Below are positions 49,548-58,535 of a stretch of 64,000 bases of DNA, in pieces. Positions within the stretch are counted from its first letter, which is position 1, and every line of letters begins with the position of its first letter. The notes beneath the pieces were generated by a model that was not told where the DNA came from, searched no databases, and worked only from the letters and a program-made list of their open reading frames with translations. The stretch spans positions 1 to 64,000 of the forward strand of contig JBCBEC010000004.1 of the NCBI GenBank assembly GCA_038528965.1. The letters are read 5' to 3'. A program made the translations under genes and the position numbers. The stretch is from Lewinella sp038528965 (GTDB taxonomy: Bacteria > Bacteroidota > Bacteroidia > Chitinophagales > Saprospiraceae).

Positions 49548-51188
49548 TTAGCTCTGCTCTCGCATCGTCTCTAAGCCTTCTCGTAAAATCTGCTGTAGTG
49601 GCTGCTTAGAAACACAAACAAACTCACACAGCGCCACGTCTTCTTCCACTACTTCAAGGATACCCAAGCCTTCCATGCGCTCGATATCGTTAATGATAAT
49701 CGACTTCATGAGTTGCTGGGTGTAAATATCCATCGGCATTACTTGCTCGTAATCGTTAGTGACTACGAAAGCACGCTTTTCACCGTGAGTATTGGTATCA
49801 CCTTCAAACTTCACATCCGGGAACAAGAAGTTGGGGAACGTATTAGAGATGGTAGGGCGAAGGCTTGAAGGAACAAGCCAGCCAAACATCTCATAGTAGT
49901 TACCTTCCTCAATTACGGTCAACTGATCGTCGTAGAAGTTGAGGTAACTGTTTTGCGTTTTCTGCTGACCAGACAATACGTCACCTGAGATCAAGCGGAC
50001 GTTGTCTTGCTTTAGATTATCCTTCAGCAATTCGCCAATGTTAGCACCAGCGTAGGTACGAACATATTTAGGCTCGTTTAGCTCGGCTCCAACCAAGGCA
50101 ACAATCCGCGTACCGTCTACTTGACCATTCAAGAACAAGTTACCAAGGGCAACCACTTCCTGTACGCCCAAGGTCCAAACCACATCACTGCCACCTACTG
50201 GAGCAGTGTGGTGAATCTGAACACCTACATTACCTGCCGGGTGTTGACCGCGGAAGTAACGCTTGCTGGCATTACTTGCATTGCGGAAGGCGGCTGCCGG
50301 TGCATCATCACCATTGGCATCTAGTCCCAGGTGTACCTGCCCATCGGTCAAACGAGAAAGAACATCAATACCGCGTTGGAAAGCTTCTTCCTGGCCAGCA
50401 ATTACCACGTTGCCGTTAGGAGCCAAAGGTGCCGTATCAAATGTACTTACGAAGATATCGCGTGGACTTACCTCAGGACTAGGTAATGTATTATATGGAC
50501 GCTGACGTAGCAAAGTCCACCCACCGCTTTCCTTCAAGAAGTTAACTAGATCGGCCCGATCTGCAGTGTGTGCATTCGGTGTGTCAAACTGACGATACTG
50601 CTGCTCTTTGTCAGCCAGGATAACGATCTCCGTAATCGCGCGCTTCGCACCTCGATTCACTTCAATCACTTCACCGCTGACGGGAGTAACAAATGCCACC
50701 TCCGGCATCTTCTTATCGTAGAAAATTTGATCACCCGCTTTCACATTGTCACCAACAGCAACCGTCAGCTTAGGAATAGGCTGCAAGCCTAAAAAGCTGG
50801 TTGGCTGTAGTGCTACTCGTGTGATACCGAACTGGTCCTCAACAGCACCATCAGCTGCCCCTTCGAGCAGGATGTCGTGCCCTTTCTCAAGGATAGTTAC
50901 TGGTGTACCGCTCACGTAAGCTGGTGTTTTACCACGGAATAAGTGGCGTAAACCTGGCAAAAATTGCAGACCACTTTCGTCAACATCAATGTTGTTCTGC
51001 TTGGCCTCAATGCCGATCAGGTTGTCCGCCACGTTGATCAACATGCCGAAGAACAGGATCACAGCAATTCCTACTAAGGTGTAGATAAAGATATTCGAGC
51101 CACTCGCTGAACCGCTCTGAGCTGACAGATCGGTCATAACAATAAATGCACTGGCAGCGAGTACTGCCCTATGAAGAGTACTTTTCAT
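49548..51188 (-). CDS. nqrA: Na+-NQR subunit A with a signal/TM N-terminal extension
   Basis: 546 residues, about 100 more than Vibrio NqrA. Residues 1-22 look like a signal peptide and 35-55 form a TM (IFIYTLVGIAVILFFGMLIN); the extension runs to about residue 80. The standard NqrA body then follows (GKTPAYVSGTPVTILEKG, FVTPVSGEVIEVNRGAKRA). Such an extension is reported for Bacteroidetes NqrA and would anchor this normally peripheral subunit, an inference from the sequence. First gene of the operon, with a TATCTTTG box about 100 nt upstream. Confidence 0.94.
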   Translation of the reverse strand: MKSTLHRAVLAASAFIVMTDLSAQSGSASGSNIFIYTLVGIAVILFFGMLINVADNLIGIEAKQNNIDVDESGLQFLPGLRHLFRGKTPAYVSGTPVTILEKGHDILLEGAADGAVEDQFGITRVALQPTSFLGLQPIPKLTVAVGDNVKAGDQIFYDKKMPEVAFVTPVSGEVIEVNRGAKRAITEIVILADKEQQYRQFDTPNAHTADRADLVNFLKESGGWTLLRQRPYNTLPSPEVSPRDIFVSTFDTAPLAPNGNVVIAGQEEAFQRGIDVLSRLTDGQVHLGLDANGDDAPAAAFRNASNASKRYFRGQHPAGNVGVQIHHTAPVGGSDVVWTLGVQEVVALGNLFLNGQVDGTRIVALVGAELNEPKYVRTYAGANIGELLKDNLKQDNVRLISGDVLSGQQKTQNSYLNFYDDQLTVIEEGNYYEMFGWLVPSSLRPTISNTFPNFLFPDVKFEGDTNTHGEKRAFVVTNDYEQVMPMDIYTQQLMKSIIINDIERMEGLGILEVVEEDVALCEFVCVSKQPLQQILREGLETMREQS

Positions 51189-51288
51189 CCTAATGTTTAC
51201 CGTTTGCTTTGGTGTAACAGGTGGTCATTTAATCGCTTAATCACCTATGAACCAAACACTTAAGTAATGATTAGCTTCAAAAACTGGA

Positions 51289-51296
51289 CAAAGATA
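51289..51296 (-). promoter_or_regulatory. -7 promoter element of the nqr operon
   Basis: TATCTTTG on the minus strand, about 100 nt upstream of nqrA. No matching TTTG is seen at the expected -33 distance. Confidence 0.5.
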
Positions 51297-51382
51297 TAAA
51301 CCTTATTCGTTATGATGACAGCGAAGGAAATCCAAAGTTTGGGGGTCGAGCTTATTTAGACTTGATCTAAATAGCAAACCCA

Positions 51383-52462
51383 CTATAATCTCTTCTGCTT
51401 TAGGTAGGCTGAAGGCGAAATGCCATAGTGTGATTTAAACACTTTGTAGAAGGTAGCCCGGGAGGAAAATCCGGCTTTTTCGGCCAAACCACTGATCGTG
51501 AAGCGGGCTAGCTCTTGTTCCTGCAGAGTGGCAGTAAAGGCTTTCAAACGGTAGTGGTTCACAAACTTATAGAAACTGGTATTATGAAGAGCAAAGGCCT
51601 GGGAAAGCTGATTTTCGTTTACCTCCAGCAAGTCTGCCAACTGCTTTAAGTTCAAAGCTGCATCGCGGAATGGTTCCTCTCGCTCCATCTTCTGTTCCAG
51701 GCGGGAATACAAAAGCTGTAAAGTTTTCTGATCTCCCTTTTCATTGAGATAGTGGTGATTCGATAAATCATTAAAGTAATTGGAGTAGCGTAGCGATTTA
51801 AAGACCAATATGAATATGAAGAGTGCGTAGAATGCTAGTAGAACGAATTCGAGTTCACGAACAAACTGACGGGCATTCAACAAGTACAATAACCAGCCGA
51901 TAAGCACCACTAACACTACCGTAAAAAAGAGAAAATAGTAGACCAACCATTCTACACGTTTACGCTGGCGTTGGATGATCACCCTTCGCAATACTCGAAT
52001 ACTCGCTAAGGAGAAGGCCACACTATTACAGAGGTAGAGTAATATCCAACTAAGGTTATAAGCATTCCAATCCTCAAAAAGCAGGAAGAAGCCAAAACGA
52101 AGCCCCAGAGAAAAGAGGACTATTTGTGATAGTAGATATAGGCTAAGCGGGAAATAATATAGATAGGACCATTGCCAGCGTAATTCTGGATCAACGATGG
52201 CACGGCAATACAGGTACAATAGTGGTGAGATGCTCAACCATGAAACTGCCCCCAGGTCCATCAGTATAGAAGTAGGCTCCAGCCACTGGTTCACAAATAA
52301 GAGATAGTGAAGTATTGTGAGGGCCAGGGCAGTTAAAGTTGCCAACAACCACTTTTCTGGAGCACCCTTCCGTCTTCTGCGGGCAATGACTACCACCAGC
52401 ATCAGTGCCTGTGCCACGGCAAATAGATAAGCCGTATTGATCCATTCGATTTTCAAAGCCAT
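51383..52462 (-). CDS. Seven-TM AraC-family transcriptional regulator
   Basis: 359 residues from the ATG at 52462; an upstream ATG at 52534 would add 24 residues lacking conservation clues. Seven N-terminal TM helices (from YLFAVAQALMLVVVIARRR to LEFVLLAFYALFIFILVF) precede a C-terminal AraC DNA-binding domain (about 260-359, LKQLADLLEVNENQLSQAFA, GFSSRATFYKVFKSHYGISP). The TM part is of the 7TM type used as a ligand-binding or membrane sensor. Monocistronic, divergent from the NHL gene. Target genes unknown. Confidence 0.85.
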   Translation of the reverse strand: MALKIEWINTAYLFAVAQALMLVVVIARRRRKGAPEKWLLATLTALALTILHYLLFVNQWLEPTSILMDLGAVSWLSISPLLYLYCRAIVDPELRWQWSYLYYFPLSLYLLSQIVLFSLGLRFGFFLLFEDWNAYNLSWILLYLCNSVAFSLASIRVLRRVIIQRQRKRVEWLVYYFLFFTVVLVVLIGWLLYLLNARQFVRELEFVLLAFYALFIFILVFKSLRYSNYFNDLSNHHYLNEKGDQKTLQLLYSRLEQKMEREEPFRDAALNLKQLADLLEVNENQLSQAFALHNTSFYKFVNHYRLKAFTATLQEQELARFTISGLAEKAGFSSRATFYKVFKSHYGISPSAYLKQKRL

Positions 52463-52630
52463 TCCCAAAATTCGTTGATATCCAGCAAGGCCGGCCCCTG
52501 AATAAGTGTGTCTAAGCTTAGGGAGACAGTTCATTTACACCCCGTATTCCTCCAGGCTTTACATTCACCCTATCACTGATCAGTATCATTTTAAAACCCG
52601 GCGTGCACAGCATACCGTAATGTAAAACTT

Positions 52631-53773
52631 ATGCTCAATAAATACCTTTTAACATTCTTCTTATTTTGGTCAGCTTACTGTTGTTATGGCCAAACTGTCA
52701 GCACCATCTTAGAACGCAGTGGAACCACCTTTGAGGCCATCACCTGGGGCACTGATGGGGCCATTTATGTCGTAGATTTTTCTACCGGAGATGTATTCCG
52801 CATGGAGATTAACGGCAACTTGACACTACTCACCACGCTTAATGGCGCATTAGGGGGTGCGGTGGATGAGGCTGGCAACTATTACTGCTCAGAATTCAAC
52901 ACCGGACGCATCTTCAAATTTACTCCAGATGGCAATAATAGTCTTTACTGTAGTGGGTTGATCGGACCGGCCGGAATCGTAGTTGATGATACCAACCAAT
53001 TAATGTACGTGGCCAATTATAGTGGCAATAGTATTTCAGTAATAGATATGTCGGTTGCCAACCCCAGCCCAACCACATTAGCTTCCGGGGGCTTAATTAA
53101 TGGCCCCGACGGCTTGGTGTTTGCCCCAAACGGGGATCTCATCTCCGCTAACTTCAATAACAATAGCGTTCAGCGGATCACGCCAGAAGGTAATGTAAGT
53201 CAGTTTGCAACCTTGAATGGCAGTCCAAATTCCGGATACCTGGTGCGCCGAGGAGATGACTATCTGATTACCGGTGCTTACGGACCCGCGATTTACCAGA
53301 TGGATAGCGAGGGGAACGTTTCTTCTTTCGCCGGCACTGGAGCGGCCGGCACAACAGACGGTTCACTCACGGAAGCTCAGTTTGACTTTCCAAATGGCAT
53401 TGCCTTATCACCATCTGGTGACAGCCTACTGATCGCGGAAAGTAATAATGGCGGTCGCATCAGGCTCATCACTGGATTGGGAGAAATTTCTAATCTGGAC
53501 GATATTCTAATCGGTGCCAACGTACAAGTATTTCCAAACCCTGCGAGTGAGCAATTTCAACTCAATTTTGAGTTGGCCGAAAGTGCTTTCGTGCAAATCC
53601 GTTTACTGGATAGTAGTGGTAGACTGGTTCGTTCGCTGGTGGAAGAGCAACTCCCCGGCGGTCAGTTTACCCAGCAGTTTGCGGTAGCAGCTCAACTACC
53701 CGAAGGGGCCTACATGGTTCAGATGCTTCTGCAAGGTGATAGCCTCACCTACCCCATAATGATACAGCGCTAA
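52631..53773 (+). CDS. NHL/SMP-30-type beta-propeller with T9SS sorting domain
   Basis: 380 residues. A signal peptide (LTFFLFWSAYCCYGQ) is followed by propeller repeats such as GIVVDDTNQLMYVANYSGNS and GLVFAPNGDLISANFNNNSV, and an SMP-30-like pattern NGIALSPSGDSLLIAES. The tail (about 300-380, VFPNPASEQFQL ... LPEGAYMVQML) is a T9SS type A sorting domain. The protein should be surface-exposed. Stop overlaps the pnuC stop by 4 nt. Confidence 0.85.
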   Translation: MLNKYLLTFFLFWSAYCCYGQTVSTILERSGTTFEAITWGTDGAIYVVDFSTGDVFRMEINGNLTLLTTLNGALGGAVDEAGNYYCSEFNTGRIFKFTPDGNNSLYCSGLIGPAGIVVDDTNQLMYVANYSGNSISVIDMSVANPSPTTLASGGLINGPDGLVFAPNGDLISANFNNNSVQRITPEGNVSQFATLNGSPNSGYLVRRGDDYLITGAYGPAIYQMDSEGNVSSFAGTGAAGTTDGSLTEAQFDFPNGIALSPSGDSLLIAESNNGGRIRLITGLGEISNLDDILIGANVQVFPNPASEQFQLNFELAESAFVQIRLLDSSGRLVRSLVEEQLPGGQFTQQFAVAAQLPEGAYMVQMLLQGDSLTYPIMIQR

Positions 53774-54363
53774 ATGGGTTCTACCTCTTTCGACCAGGAC
53801 CGATAAGCAAAGCTTGCAATTACCACGTACAACAGCATTAACAAAGCAAAGAGAATTGCCCCACGGCTGAAGTACAACCCACTGTATGCGATATCGATCG
53901 CTATCCAATACAGCCAGTTTTCGAGTTGGCGGCGAACCAAAAGGATCGTCGCCAATATTGAAAAGCTGGTCGTCAAAGCATCCCAATAGGTGGCAGCGGC
54001 ACTAGTATAACTGAAGGCGTAGCCAAAAAGTAAACCGCTCAATAGACCAACGCCAATCACCCATAGGTGCTCCTTTGACTTCATTAGTGTTATGGGGAGC
54101 ACCCCTCCATCTTCTCCTCCTTTCAACCACTGGTATAGCCCAATGAAGCCCATCACTACGTAGAACACTTGCAGCAGTGCATCCAGATAGAGATCGTACT
54201 GAAAATAGGAAGCATAAGCCCAAAGGGCGCAGCTAATGATACCAAAAGGCCAACACCAGGGATTGTTACGAGCAGAAAGAACAACGTAGACTAAGGCCGT
54301 CAAGGTTGTCGCCCAGTCGATTAACCCAAGTGTGGAAATATCTTGTAGTAATTGTTCGACCAT
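53770..54363 (-). CDS. pnuC: PnuC-family nicotinamide riboside transporter
   Basis: 197 residues, about seven TM helices. The PnuC signatures WAYASYFQYDLYLDALLQVF and WLYWIAIDIAYSGLYFSRG, with the tryptophan-rich start WCWPFGIISCALWAY, identify the family. It imports nicotinamide riboside for NAD synthesis. Convergent overlap with the NHL gene; transcribed on the same strand as the RiPP locus upstream of it but 100 nt apart. Confidence 0.93.
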   Translation of the reverse strand: MVEQLLQDISTLGLIDWATTLTALVYVVLSARNNPWCWPFGIISCALWAYASYFQYDLYLDALLQVFYVVMGFIGLYQWLKGGEDGGVLPITLMKSKEHLWVIGVGLLSGLLFGYAFSYTSAAATYWDALTTSFSILATILLVRRQLENWLYWIAIDIAYSGLYFSRGAILFALLMLLYVVIASFAYRSWSKEVEPI

Positions 54364-54465
54364 TAATCTTCTTGCTTAGGGGGGCGAAGATAAGACGGCT
54401 GTACTATTCTCCAGTGAGGATGGAGGAATTAGGTATGCTCATCCTGACCTATGAAAAATTGAAAG

Positions 54466-55569
54466 CTAGACTTCCTCAATAAGTTCTTCTAAGCCATAAT
54501 GCCTAATGGCCTTTTGCTTGAGTGGATTTACTGACCAATCCTGCCACGTACCGGTATAAGGATCGTAACCACATTTTAAAGGCTTACCGTATTTGTTGTC
54601 CGGTTGTTCAATAAATGCTCGACAGTCGGTGCATACATACCTAAACTCACAATCTTTACATTGGTCAATTTCATCTTTTGTAATGGTCCACACCTGCTGA
54701 AAGGTAGAAGCCTGGATAGCATTTTTTAGTTGTTGATTACGAACATTCCCGTATGACTTTGCCATTGAAGGGCAGTTCTTTATTTCTCCATTTTTGTCCA
54801 CTGCCACCTTTCTATTTAAGCAAGAATTATGGTGGATCGATTCGGTAATTAAGTCAAGTGAGGGGTTAAAAAATATGGGATCTACCAGACCACAATGAGC
54901 TTCATTTTGAACTGGCTTTTCAGAAAAAATCAGCTGCCTATCTACCGTTTTATCCGCATTCGCTGAATGAATATAAATATGCTGTATCCTGGGAAAATCA
55001 TGTAGCAGTTCCTGATATTGTTCTTCCCAATTCCTGTTGTAAGGGCACACAATTTGTAGCGCAGCAATTTCTGTCCCATCAAAACACTGAACGGCTGTCC
55101 TCAAGCGGAAAAAATCATGTAGTTTAAAAAAGCGAAGTTCGACAGCCTGGCACTTAAGATCGCTAAGTTGAGTGGCAACAGCAGCAATGTCATACTCGCT
55201 AGTACCTTCAACATAATCAACAATAGCATTGGTTACAGTGCATGGACTTTTCCACTCCATGCTCATCGGTGGAAATAACTGTAGCTCTTCTTCATCACAG
55301 TAACAGCCCAACTCTTTGCTGATCAAAAAATCAAAGTACTCCTGGATTATGGGGCCATACTGATCATCATATTGAGACTTGATTTCATTAATGGTATGCG
55401 TGTTGGTCTGTTCTAGCAGTGCAAAAAGAACTTTTGGAATAAGGTGTAAATCTCCTCTTTGCGTATCGCAAATAAGGCTACGAGTGTACCCCTTTACCGG
55501 TATGCAGCACTCATACCGTAGAAAATAATAGGAGCCGTCAGCAGGCAATGAATTAGGAGAAAAAATCAT
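54466..55569 (-). CDS. SPASM-domain protein of a grasp-with-spasm RiPP system
   Basis: 367 residues from the ATG at 55569, whose A is the last base of the preceding gene's stop (TGATG). The C-terminal SPASM cluster-binding pattern has Cys250, Cys266, Cys304, Cys307, Cys313, Cys316 and Cys333 (QCKDCEFRYVCTDCRAF). At the radical-SAM position the CX3CX2C motif is degenerate: Cys110, Asn114 and Val117 in CTVTNAIV. So it should bind an auxiliary Fe-S cluster but probably does not split SAM. The grasp-with-spasm family is defined by just such a SPASM protein beside an ATP-grasp ligase. Confidence 0.85.
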   Translation of the reverse strand: MIFSPNSLPADGSYYFLRYECCIPVKGYTRSLICDTQRGDLHLIPKVLFALLEQTNTHTINEIKSQYDDQYGPIIQEYFDFLISKELGCYCDEEELQLFPPMSMEWKSPCTVTNAIVDYVEGTSEYDIAAVATQLSDLKCQAVELRFFKLHDFFRLRTAVQCFDGTEIAALQIVCPYNRNWEEQYQELLHDFPRIQHIYIHSANADKTVDRQLIFSEKPVQNEAHCGLVDPIFFNPSLDLITESIHHNSCLNRKVAVDKNGEIKNCPSMAKSYGNVRNQQLKNAIQASTFQQVWTITKDEIDQCKDCEFRYVCTDCRAFIEQPDNKYGKPLKCGYDPYTGTWQDWSVNPLKQKAIRHYGLEELIEEV

Positions 55570-55781
55570 CAACTTGGGATTATGATCCTACTAATAGGTT
55601 TATAAAAAGGGATATTTTTCTTTAGTTTGGATTTTGAGTTCTTCATGAGAATATGTTTCTCTTCTTTGCCCTTGGTGAGCCTTGCACCAGTGGCATAGTC
55701 CAGGATCAGCGGAAATTTTCCTTTTACGCCCTGTTCTTCGAGGGCAGCTTTGAGCTTTCTATCAGTTGACTTCTTCTGCAT
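55569..55781 (-). CDS. Small basic protein between the RiPP maturases
   Basis: 70 residues from the ATG at 55781 (a TTG at 55787 is also in frame). It overlaps the ATP-grasp gene by 20 nt and the SPASM start by 1 nt (TGATG), so it is probably translationally coupled to both. Lys-rich with a hydrophobic centre (FPLILDYATGARL); no domain recognised. It could be a leader-binding or adaptor protein, or a cryptic remnant. Confidence 0.55.
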   Translation of the reverse strand: MQKKSTDRKLKAALEEQGVKGKFPLILDYATGARLTKGKEEKHILMKNSKSKLKKNIPFYKPISRIIIPS

Positions 55782-56766
55782 AAGCAATTGCTTTTTTTAC
55801 GATTTTTTCCTCGAGGAAATAATTACACGGTTTTGAGGTCATTCCAAATTGTCCAACTGGATTTACTTCTAAGAAATAGTACTGGCCATTAACGGATTTG
55901 ATTAAATCTATTGATCCGCGGGTCAGCCCGATACTTTTCATAAGTTCGTGTAGTTGCTGCTCTAACTTTAGTGGTAGCTTAAAGGGCACCATTCGGTTCC
56001 ACTTCTTTCGATTATAATTCCGAAAATCGGCCTGTGTACTTTCATCTAACTGAGAGAATATGGCCATGGAGTAGAATTCACCCGCCAAGTAAAAAGACCT
56101 GATTTCGTAGATCTTTTCAATGTATTGCTGAAAGAGAGAGGGAAAGAAAGACTCAGGAATAGTGGTTAAATCTTCGAGGGTTAAAATAGGCGTGTAGAGC
56201 ATGTACATATTTTGGTTAATCTCTACTCCAAAAACCTCTGCCACAGGTTTGGTAATAACTGTACCGTATCTTTCTACGAACGATTGCAAGCGTTGCCGCT
56301 TATTCGTTACAATGGTAGCAGGGACCTCTAATCCCGCTGCCCTAGCCGCATCCAATACGCTGAGCTTATTTAAGGATGTATGCTGTGGTTGATCCAACCA
56401 TCTACCTTTGAGTTTCGCTGAGACATAATCGTACAATCCAAAAAACTCACCAGTTAAAAAAGAGTACAACACGCTGCTTTGCCATCCTTTTAAGGAACTC
56501 TGCTCCGGGTAGACTTGATCTTTGATTTGGGTAAAGCTGTGCGTTCTTCGATTAAGAATCAATTTTATCTCGTTCAGTGGCAATTCCTCGCCATCAACAA
56601 TGATATTCAATTGGTCTATTCCATCCTCGTAATCAATAGTAAGCGCGTTCAAGGACTCGTCGAAATCCTCACCATTTAACCTTCGATACGCTACACCATT
56701 TGCTTCTAACCAATAAATTAGTTTTCTAGTACTGCTATCATAAAGTGTACTAAGCACAAGTATCAT
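55762..56766 (-). CDS. Graspetide-type ATP-grasp ligase (grasp-with-spasm maturase)
   Basis: 334 residues, ATP-grasp fold. ITKP (171-174), QQYIEKIYEIR (213-223), DFR (247-249), GSIDLI (284-289) and EVNPVGQF (300-307) are the ATP- and Mg2+-binding motifs shared with the microviridin ligases MvdC/MvdD. The family joins Asp or Glu side chains to Ser/Thr (esters) or Lys (amides) in a precursor peptide. The precursor gene lies upstream on the same strand (130 nt away); the small gene and SPASM protein follow. Confidence 0.92.
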   Translation of the reverse strand: MILVLSTLYDSSTRKLIYWLEANGVAYRRLNGEDFDESLNALTIDYEDGIDQLNIIVDGEELPLNEIKLILNRRTHSFTQIKDQVYPEQSSLKGWQSSVLYSFLTGEFFGLYDYVSAKLKGRWLDQPQHTSLNKLSVLDAARAAGLEVPATIVTNKRQRLQSFVERYGTVITKPVAEVFGVEINQNMYMLYTPILTLEDLTTIPESFFPSLFQQYIEKIYEIRSFYLAGEFYSMAIFSQLDESTQADFRNYNRKKWNRMVPFKLPLKLEQQLHELMKSIGLTRGSIDLIKSVNGQYYFLEVNPVGQFGMTSKPCNYFLEEKIVKKAIAYAEEVN

Positions 56767-56835
56767 ATAGATATTCTTAAAACTTTCTTCAGAGATTCGC
56801 TAAGCATTGTTAGTCTTTGCCGTGAAGCACAACGG

Positions 56836-56872
56836 CTAAAAGCATGCCCTAATCACTTGGATTAAAGCATGC
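56836..56872 (-). terminator. Leaky terminator/attenuator between RiPP precursor and maturases
   Basis: On the minus strand GCATGCTTTAATC pairs over all 13 positions with GATTAGGGCATGC around CAAGT and is followed by TTTTAG. A TCGGTT/AACCGA stem (56875-56889) lies just before it. The short U run predicts partial read-through into the ATP-grasp gene, giving more precursor than enzyme. Confidence 0.75.
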
Positions 56873-56895
56873 TGTCGGTTCGTAACCGAAGTTTT

Positions 56896-57087
56896 CTAGG
56901 CAAGTTTCACGCGACTTGATCTACGTGGACCATCTTCAGCTAAGTTGCTATCGGATGGCTCGCCGGAGTTTATATCAAATGAAACTTCATAGGTGGGCTC
57001 TTCAAGTCCACCGCATACTTTTTTCGCTTGATAACCTTTAAGTTCTTTGGCTTTGAACTTATCCAAATTCAATTTTTCAAATTTCAT
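56896..57087 (-). CDS. Graspetide precursor peptide with double-glycine leader
   Basis: 63 residues. The leader (1-27) has FEKLNLDKFKAKELKGY and ends in KVCGG, a double-glycine site cleaved by C39 peptidases. The 36-residue core is rich in acceptors and donors: Glu29, Glu30, Glu34, Asp38, Glu43, Asp46, Glu51, Asp52 against Thr32, Ser36, Ser41, Ser45, Ser47, Ser57, Ser58 and Lys61. The ring pattern cannot be predicted from sequence alone. The gene sits between its putative regulator and its maturases, 27 nt after the HTH gene. Confidence 0.88.
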   Translation of the reverse strand: MKFEKLNLDKFKAKELKGYQAKKVCGGLEEPTYEVSFDINSGEPSDSNLAEDGPRRSSRVKLA

Positions 57088-57114
57088 TACGAGAGATTTT
57101 TATTTAAAAGAAAA

Positions 57115-58515
57115 CTACTTCACATAATTATTTCGCCAGTACTCAAGCACAACTGGATCGTTTAAATCATCCAAAGATTTGATCACCACATCAAAGAAGC
57201 TTGCGTACTCTTGGATAGGCTCGAAACCAACTGCCGCTCTGCGCTCAGCAAGTCCTTCTGGATCTTGGACTGGAAAAACACATTTTTCTTTAGTCACCGG
57301 GTGGGTCACCACTTGCGTCCCATATAATTGAGGTTGACCACGCTTCATGAGAATACGGTCTTGCAAAAAGGCTAAGCGCGCCATTCTGGTTTCCCCTCTT
57401 TCGACTGAATTACGCAGCAGCGGAATATATTTTTCTTGTACATCAAGAGGCGAGTGCTGAATGACCAACCACAGGGTCCTATTAGCATCCTCACCTACTT
57501 TATTAATGCCTAGCCATCCGTGTTTTTCGAGTATTGGTGCTACCACACCTAAGTTCTCATCATCTTGCTTTTCTATCAAGTCATAAAAAAGTGATAAGCT
57601 AAGGGAGTCTTCCGCATACTTATCCTTGGCGCAGCCTAGTAGTTGACGAAGGACTTGGTCCTTTTTCCTTATCGTTGCTAACGTATCAATAACACCTCCG
57701 TACTTCTCCATTTTGTGATAATACAAGCCCACTACCCTTGTGAATTCTTCCTGCGCACGTAGTGGTGCATACTCGGCTTCATTCTCTAATTCCCAGATCG
57801 CTTCTTTTGATTGAGAACCAAACTGCATGCACTTCTCTAAATAGAAAAGTGCCTTATCCATATTACCGGCATCAAACCAATGGTAAAAAGCCATCTGGTA
57901 AAATGCGGCATCAGGATATTTACCTCCATTTTGCGCTAATGCCTCATCCATAAAATGCCCCGCAGCTGCGAATTCCCCAAGGAGTTCACAACTATCTGCT
58001 TTGTGGATTAGCAATCCAAATCCTTTAGGGTAGGCATTCTGAGCTTGTATGAACAGGAAACCAAATAACAAACCGCAGGCTAGAATAAGCCTAAGTTTTT
58101 GCCATCCGAATAATTTGTCAATAAAGCGCGTCGTGTTAAACTGCGTGTGCATCCTCTTCCCAGAAGTTTTCATGGCTATGGGAACTAATCTTCCATTTGT
58201 CACGGTAAAACTATTCGCTTCCACTGCAACAATTTTGCAGTCCAAAAAAAATCTGCCGCCTTGACCTCCTTTAATTTGATCGGTATCTACTATTGGGATG
58301 AAATTGAAGACGATATCAGATTCGTAGAAATAGCTACAACGCTCATTGCAATAGCAAATATTAGCACCGAGTTCGCGCAAAATGTTCAAGTGGTTGAACA
58401 CAGTTCTTTTTGATACTTCCAGTCGATTTGCTAATTCGCCCGGTGTCCCCGTCCCCTTTCGTCTTATCAGCCGATGCAAACGATCCAATAAATACAGTCT
58501 TTCCACATAAGTCAT
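57115..58515 (-). CDS. HTH protein fused through a TM to a periplasmic DUF6624-like region
   Basis: 466 residues. Residues 1-65 form a DeoR/HTH_11-like DNA-binding domain (GTPGELANRLEVSKRTVFNH). After a linker a TM at about 141-159 (LRLILACGLLFGFLFIQAQ) leads to a helical, TPR-like region (165-300) and a C-terminal part with the DUF6624-type pattern GQPQLYGTQVV and DPEGLAERRAAVGFEPIQEY. The TM looks like a signal peptide internal to the gene. Its position directly before the precursor suggests a membrane-bound regulator of the RiPP genes. A fusion of two genes is also possible. Confidence 0.75.
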   Translation of the reverse strand: MTYVERLYLLDRLHRLIRRKGTGTPGELANRLEVSKRTVFNHLNILRELGANICYCNERCSYFYESDIVFNFIPIVDTDQIKGGQGGRFFLDCKIVAVEANSFTVTNGRLVPIAMKTSGKRMHTQFNTTRFIDKLFGWQKLRLILACGLLFGFLFIQAQNAYPKGFGLLIHKADSCELLGEFAAAGHFMDEALAQNGGKYPDAAFYQMAFYHWFDAGNMDKALFYLEKCMQFGSQSKEAIWELENEAEYAPLRAQEEFTRVVGLYYHKMEKYGGVIDTLATIRKKDQVLRQLLGCAKDKYAEDSLSLSLFYDLIEKQDDENLGVVAPILEKHGWLGINKVGEDANRTLWLVIQHSPLDVQEKYIPLLRNSVERGETRMARLAFLQDRILMKRGQPQLYGTQVVTHPVTKEKCVFPVQDPEGLAERRAAVGFEPIQEYASFFDVVIKSLDDLNDPVVLEYWRNNYVK

Positions 58516-58535
58516 GTCATCATCTATTTAGGGTA

